From the NCBI GenBank assembly GCA_035270785.1, contig DATESN010000106.1:1-64000 (forward strand): a stretch of DNA of 64,000 nucleotides, read 5' to 3'. Position numbers and translations under genes: made by a program. The notes below the pieces were generated by a model. That model worked only from the letters and a program-made list of their open reading frames with translations. It did no database searches and was not told where the DNA came from. How positions within the stretch are numbered: the stretch's first letter is position 1; each line of letters starts with the position of its first letter. The DNA comes from DATESN01 sp035270785. GTDB lineage: Bacteria; Bacillota; Clostridia; Lachnospirales; Lachnospiraceae. This document shows, piece after piece, positions 61,215-64,000 of this stretch.

Positions 61215-61775
61215 TTAAAAGATAAAATAGAGAATCGTTCCAATCACTCCGGTTCCGAAAATAATGGAAATAGCATTTGCCTTGTATTTTCGCAGGATAA
61301 AAAGTGATCCAGCAAATAAGATAAATTCTATTATGTGAAAGTTTGAAATAACGATATTATGTTTGTCAGTTTGAAAAAGACCCAAAATTAAAATTGACAT
61401 GCCGGCTGATGCTATCAGAGCAACAACTGCTGGGCGGAGTGCAGATAATACACGTTGCACACCACTGAAATTTCTATATTTGAAATAAAGATGCGCTAGT
61501 ATTAAACAAATGAAAAAAGAGGGAATGATACAGCCAAGAGTACAGATTAGGGCACCCGGTACTCCTGCTAACCTAGTTCCTACAAAAGTCGCTGAATTAA
61601 TGGAGATAGGACCTGGCGTCATCTCTGCAATTGTTATTAAATCTACAAATTCACTTAATGTCATTAATTTGTGGAGTTCAACGATTTGATATTGAATTAA
61701 TGGAATTGCAGCATATCCGCCGCCAACACTGAATAAACCTACTTGAATAAAACTTAAAAATAAGCGTAATATCAT
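61215..61775 (-). CDS. Chromate-transporter family half protein (second of pair)
   Basis: A 186-residue membrane protein, one half of a short-chain CHR transporter. It has FSVGGGYAAIPLIQ near 13-26 and EMTPGPISINSATFVG near 51-66, the two conserved CHR motifs, and about five TM helices. It pairs with the gene just upstream, whose stop overlaps its ATG (ATGA). The start is 61775, with AGGAG upstream; an extension to 61835 lies within the preceding gene. Substrate may be chromate or another oxyanion; not proven. Confidence 0.88.
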   Translation of the reverse strand: MILRLFLSFIQVGLFSVGGGYAAIPLIQYQIVELHKLMTLSEFVDLITIAEMTPGPISINSATFVGTRLAGVPGALICTLGCIIPSFFICLILAHLYFKYRNFSGVQRVLSALRPAVVALIASAGMSILILGLFQTDKHNIVISNFHIIEFILFAGSLFILRKYKANAISIIFGTGVIGTILYFIF

Positions 61776-62353
61776 TTTTGTACATCTCCTTTTTTCAAAT
61801 GAAAGAATAAATCTAGGAAGCCAATAACGAGGCAAGTTAAAATGATAATCATGGCACTGATATCAAATAGAAAGGCAGCTATAAATGAAATGATCATAAG
61901 GAAAATATAGATAAAACGCCTTGTTTTGCACACATTTTGTGATAGACTGATGACGACATCAAAAATAACAGCCGCCACCCCAGCTCTCATAACTTGTAAT
62001 GCGATGGAGATCATATGATTGGATCGAAATTGTGTGTAAAAGACAGATATGAGTGAGATAATGACGATGGGCGGAATGGAGGTTCCAATTACCGCTACAA
62101 GGGAACCGAGAATGCCATTCATTCGATAACCTAATATTACGGATGCATTAATGGGAATTGGTCCAGGAGATGACTGAGCAATTGCCGTAATATCTAACAT
62201 TTCATCCTCTTCAAACCAATGAAGTTCTTCTACAAACTTTTTTTTCATAAGTGAAACAATGACAAATCCACCACCAAAGGTAAATGCACTTAAAGTGAAC
62301 GTTGCTCTAAATAATTGCCAAAGCAGTTGTCTTTTATTTTGATACGGTTTCAT
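61772..62353 (-). CDS. Chromate-transporter family half protein (first of pair)
   Basis: A 193-residue membrane protein with FTFGGGFVIVSLMKKKFVEE near 19-38 and AQSSPGPIPINASVILGYR near 52-70, CHR-family motifs, and about five TM helices. With its downstream partner it makes a bipartite ChrA-like carrier, where long-chain ChrA proteins fuse both halves. It is the first gene of this two-gene operon. The RBS is weak (AGGAGAATACC just before the ATG). Confidence 0.88.
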   Translation of the reverse strand: MKPYQNKRQLLWQLFRATFTLSAFTFGGGFVIVSLMKKKFVEELHWFEEDEMLDITAIAQSSPGPIPINASVILGYRMNGILGSLVAVIGTSIPPIVIISLISVFYTQFRSNHMISIALQVMRAGVAAVIFDVVISLSQNVCKTRRFIYIFLMIISFIAAFLFDISAMIIILTCLVIGFLDLFFHLKKGDVQK

Positions 62354-62562
62354 GGTATTCTCCTGTTTTCTATCTTTTTTATGATTTGAATGTTAAGAAA
62401 TCATCTTCTTAAGTTCTTACTTATCATAATCCCATTTATTCCATAAGTAAAATATGCAATTTATATCAAACTGATAGGTAAAAGATATAGGGTTATTTAT
62501 AAAACTGCAAGCAAACTAGAAGGACAAAATAAATGGCTTGCATTTTTAGAATGTACAAATTA

Positions 62563-62594
62563 AAAAGATTTAATCTTACAGGATTGAATCTTTT
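62563..62594. other. Orphan hairpin in divergent intergenic region
   Basis: AAAAGATTTAATC (62563-62575) pairs with GATTGAATCTTTT (62582-62594), one T-G wobble, 6-base loop, T-rich on both sides. It lies between the divergent chromate-type and subtilase genes, 45 bases before the latter. It resembles a terminator, but no gene reads into it from either side. Confidence 0.55.
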
Positions 62595-62638
62595 ATTATA
62601 TACATAAGATATAACAATGAATAGGATGCGGTAGTTGT

Positions 62639-64000
62639 ATGGATAGCCAGAAAATAGAAAATCTTTTAAACTTAAGTCTAAATGCTACGATGGAAGAACG
62701 AGATAAATCACTTATATTAAATGTAGGATTTGATCAGGTAGATAGAACGTGGGAATTAATTGTTAAGTATCATGGAGATTTGGAAAAAATAGCTTCGGAA
62801 GCCATTCGAGTTGAAGTTTTGGCAGCAGGATATGCCATTGTTACTTTACCAGAAAGTTTAATTCAAGCATTTACTGCGTTGGATGAAGTCGAGTATATTG
62901 AGAAACCAAAGAGTTTATTCTTTAGTGAAAATAATGCGAAGGCAGCTTCTTGTATCTCCCCAGTTACAAATAACGAACCGTTTTTATCAGGAAAAGGAAC
63001 AATTGTAGCAGTTATTGATAGTGGTATTGATTATATCAATATGGACTTTAGAAATAGCGATGGGACTACAAGGATATTAAGCTTATGGGATCAAACGATT
63101 GCCCCTGACGCTGAGAAAGGATGGCGTTCTCCACAAGGATTTTCTATGGGTGTGGAATTTACAAAGGAGCAAATTGATGAAGCATTAAGACAGCCTACTG
63201 TGCAAGAAACCTATGTACGTGTGCCTAGCAGGGATGGTTCTGGTCATGGAACAGCAGTTACCGGTATCGCAGCAGGAAACGGAACATTATCTGGAGGATT
63301 GTATAAAGGTGTGGCAGTAGAAAGTAATCTTATGATTGTTAAGCTGGGTATTCCAGTACTTGGTTTTTTTCCAAGAACTACCGAATTAATGAGGGCATTA
63401 GCTTATGTTGTTAGAAAGTCTGTAGAATATAATATGCCAATTGCTATCAATTTAAGCTTTGGAAATACGTATGGTGCACATGATGGTACATCTTTACTAG
63501 AAAGGTATATTGATAATATATCTGAAATAGGCAAAAATGTCATTTGTGTAGGAAGTGGAAATGAAGGAAATGTAAGCGGGCATGTATCAGGGGTACTAAA
63601 GGAAAAAACAACAATAGAATTAGCAATATCCAATTATGAATTGACGTTAAGTGTTCAAATATGGAAGAATTATAATGATAACTTTAATATTACAATTGCT
63701 TCCCCCAGTGGAAAGTCCTTTTTAATTCCCCTACATGAAAGCGGAACCCACAGGGAGGTTATGGATCATACGCAATTATTAATTTATGTAGGTGAGCCTA
63801 CTCCTTATAGCGTTAAACAAGAAATATTTATAGATTTTATTCCAGTGAATACCTACATTGGTGATGGAGTGTGGGGATTTATTATGGAACCTGTGGACAT
63901 TTCACAAGGAGATTATAATTTTTATTTGCCAAGTCAATCAGCACGAAATATAACGACAGGATTTTATGCTCCTGCGGCCGATACAACACTAACGATACCA
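62639..64000 (+). CDS. Subtilase-family peptidase, Csp-like (partial, runs off the window)
   Basis: The first 454 residues of an S8 serine peptidase; the 3' end is outside the window. No signal peptide: it starts MDSQKIENLLNLSLNATMEE and has an N-terminal prodomain-like part to about residue 105. Catalytic Asp is in VAVIDSGIDY near 123-132 and catalytic His in DGSGHGTAVTGIAAG near 198-212. The conserved NLSFGNTYG and CVGSGNEGN segments are present; the catalytic Ser lies beyond the end. An insertion of jelly-roll type follows. This matches the Csp germination-protease group of Clostridia, which process the cortex hydrolase SleC. ATG 62639 has only a weak RBS (AGGATG). Confidence 0.85.
   Translation, partial: MDSQKIENLLNLSLNATMEERDKSLILNVGFDQVDRTWELIVKYHGDLEKIASEAIRVEVLAAGYAIVTLPESLIQAFTALDEVEYIEKPKSLFFSENNAKAASCISPVTNNEPFLSGKGTIVAVIDSGIDYINMDFRNSDGTTRILSLWDQTIAPDAEKGWRSPQGFSMGVEFTKEQIDEALRQPTVQETYVRVPSRDGSGHGTAVTGIAAGNGTLSGGLYKGVAVESNLMIVKLGIPVLGFFPRTTELMRALAYVVRKSVEYNMPIAINLSFGNTYGAHDGTSLLERYIDNISEIGKNVICVGSGNEGNVSGHVSGVLKEKTTIELAISNYELTLSVQIWKNYNDNFNITIASPSGKSFLIPLHESGTHREVMDHTQLLIYVGEPTPYSVKQEIFIDFIPVNTYIGDGVWGFIMEPVDISQGDYNFYLPSQSARNITTGFYAPAADTTLTIP

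Overview
The window looks like chromosomal DNA of a low-GC, endospore-forming anaerobe of the Clostridia, most likely a Lachnospiraceae (Lachnoclostridium-type) species. This is inferred from gene content: an alpha/beta-type spore DNA-binding protein, dipicolinate synthase DpaAB with a sigma-K-like promoter, a YtvI-type sporulation membrane protein, a Csp-like subtilase without signal peptide, PPi-type phosphofructokinase, and the small Clostridia families DUF4250, DUF4364 and DUF1385. I see no phage, insertion sequence, CRISPR array or rRNA. Almost every gene has a clear Shine-Dalgarno sequence, and many annotated starts below were moved to fit it.

Layout. 0-7 kb: tRNA-Leu(UAG), then a carbohydrate block (PPi-phosphofructokinase, LacI-type regulator, glycogen phosphorylase, 4-alpha-glucanotransferase) for glycogen/maltodextrin breakdown into glycolysis. 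7-10 kb: CYTH protein, DJ-1/PfpI protein, putative metal exporter, SASP, ECF transporter S component with a structured leader. 10-20 kb: a housekeeping protein-quality block (tig, clpP, clpX, lon, yihA/ysxC), then a YtvI-like permease, a D-lactate-dehydrogenase-like enzyme and truA. 20-28 kb: chemoreceptor, DAHP synthase, two ABC transporter pairs and an aldose-epimerase-like protein.

28-34 kb: a metal-homeostasis cluster: FMN reductase (divergent), CadC/SmtB-type repressor, free HMA protein, Zn/Cd/Pb-type P1B ATPase and Cu-type P1B ATPase. 34-41 kb: glyA, a lipid kinase and PAP2-like pair, clpB, and a SpoIID-like/peptidoglycan-binding protein. 41-44 kb: a GntR(YtrA)-ABC operon. 44-55 kb: ferredoxin/ASKHA protein, rarA, phosphodiesterase, DUF4364, malic enzyme, rho, rpmE, DUF1385, prmC, prfA and a DUF2156 protein. 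55-64 kb: AraC regulator, dpaAB, asnB, LysR regulator, a split chromate-type transporter and the start of a Csp-like subtilase that runs off the window.

No single undescribed large system stands out, but several non-coding or nested signals do. (i) The Cu-ATPase gene carries, in frame near its 3' end, a strong Shine-Dalgarno plus GTG that could release its C-terminal HMA domain as a free CopZ-like chaperone. (ii) Two ABC transporter loci 21 kb apart share nearly the same palindromic operator, with the same 6-base centre spacing, next to TTGACA promoters; the GntR repressor of one locus probably controls both. (iii) A 38-base near-perfect direct repeat brackets a small hairpin between the metal repressor and the HMA gene. 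(iv) An ECF S-component gene has a nested stem leader of unknown class. (v) A 20-base tandem duplication has changed the stop codon of clpB.
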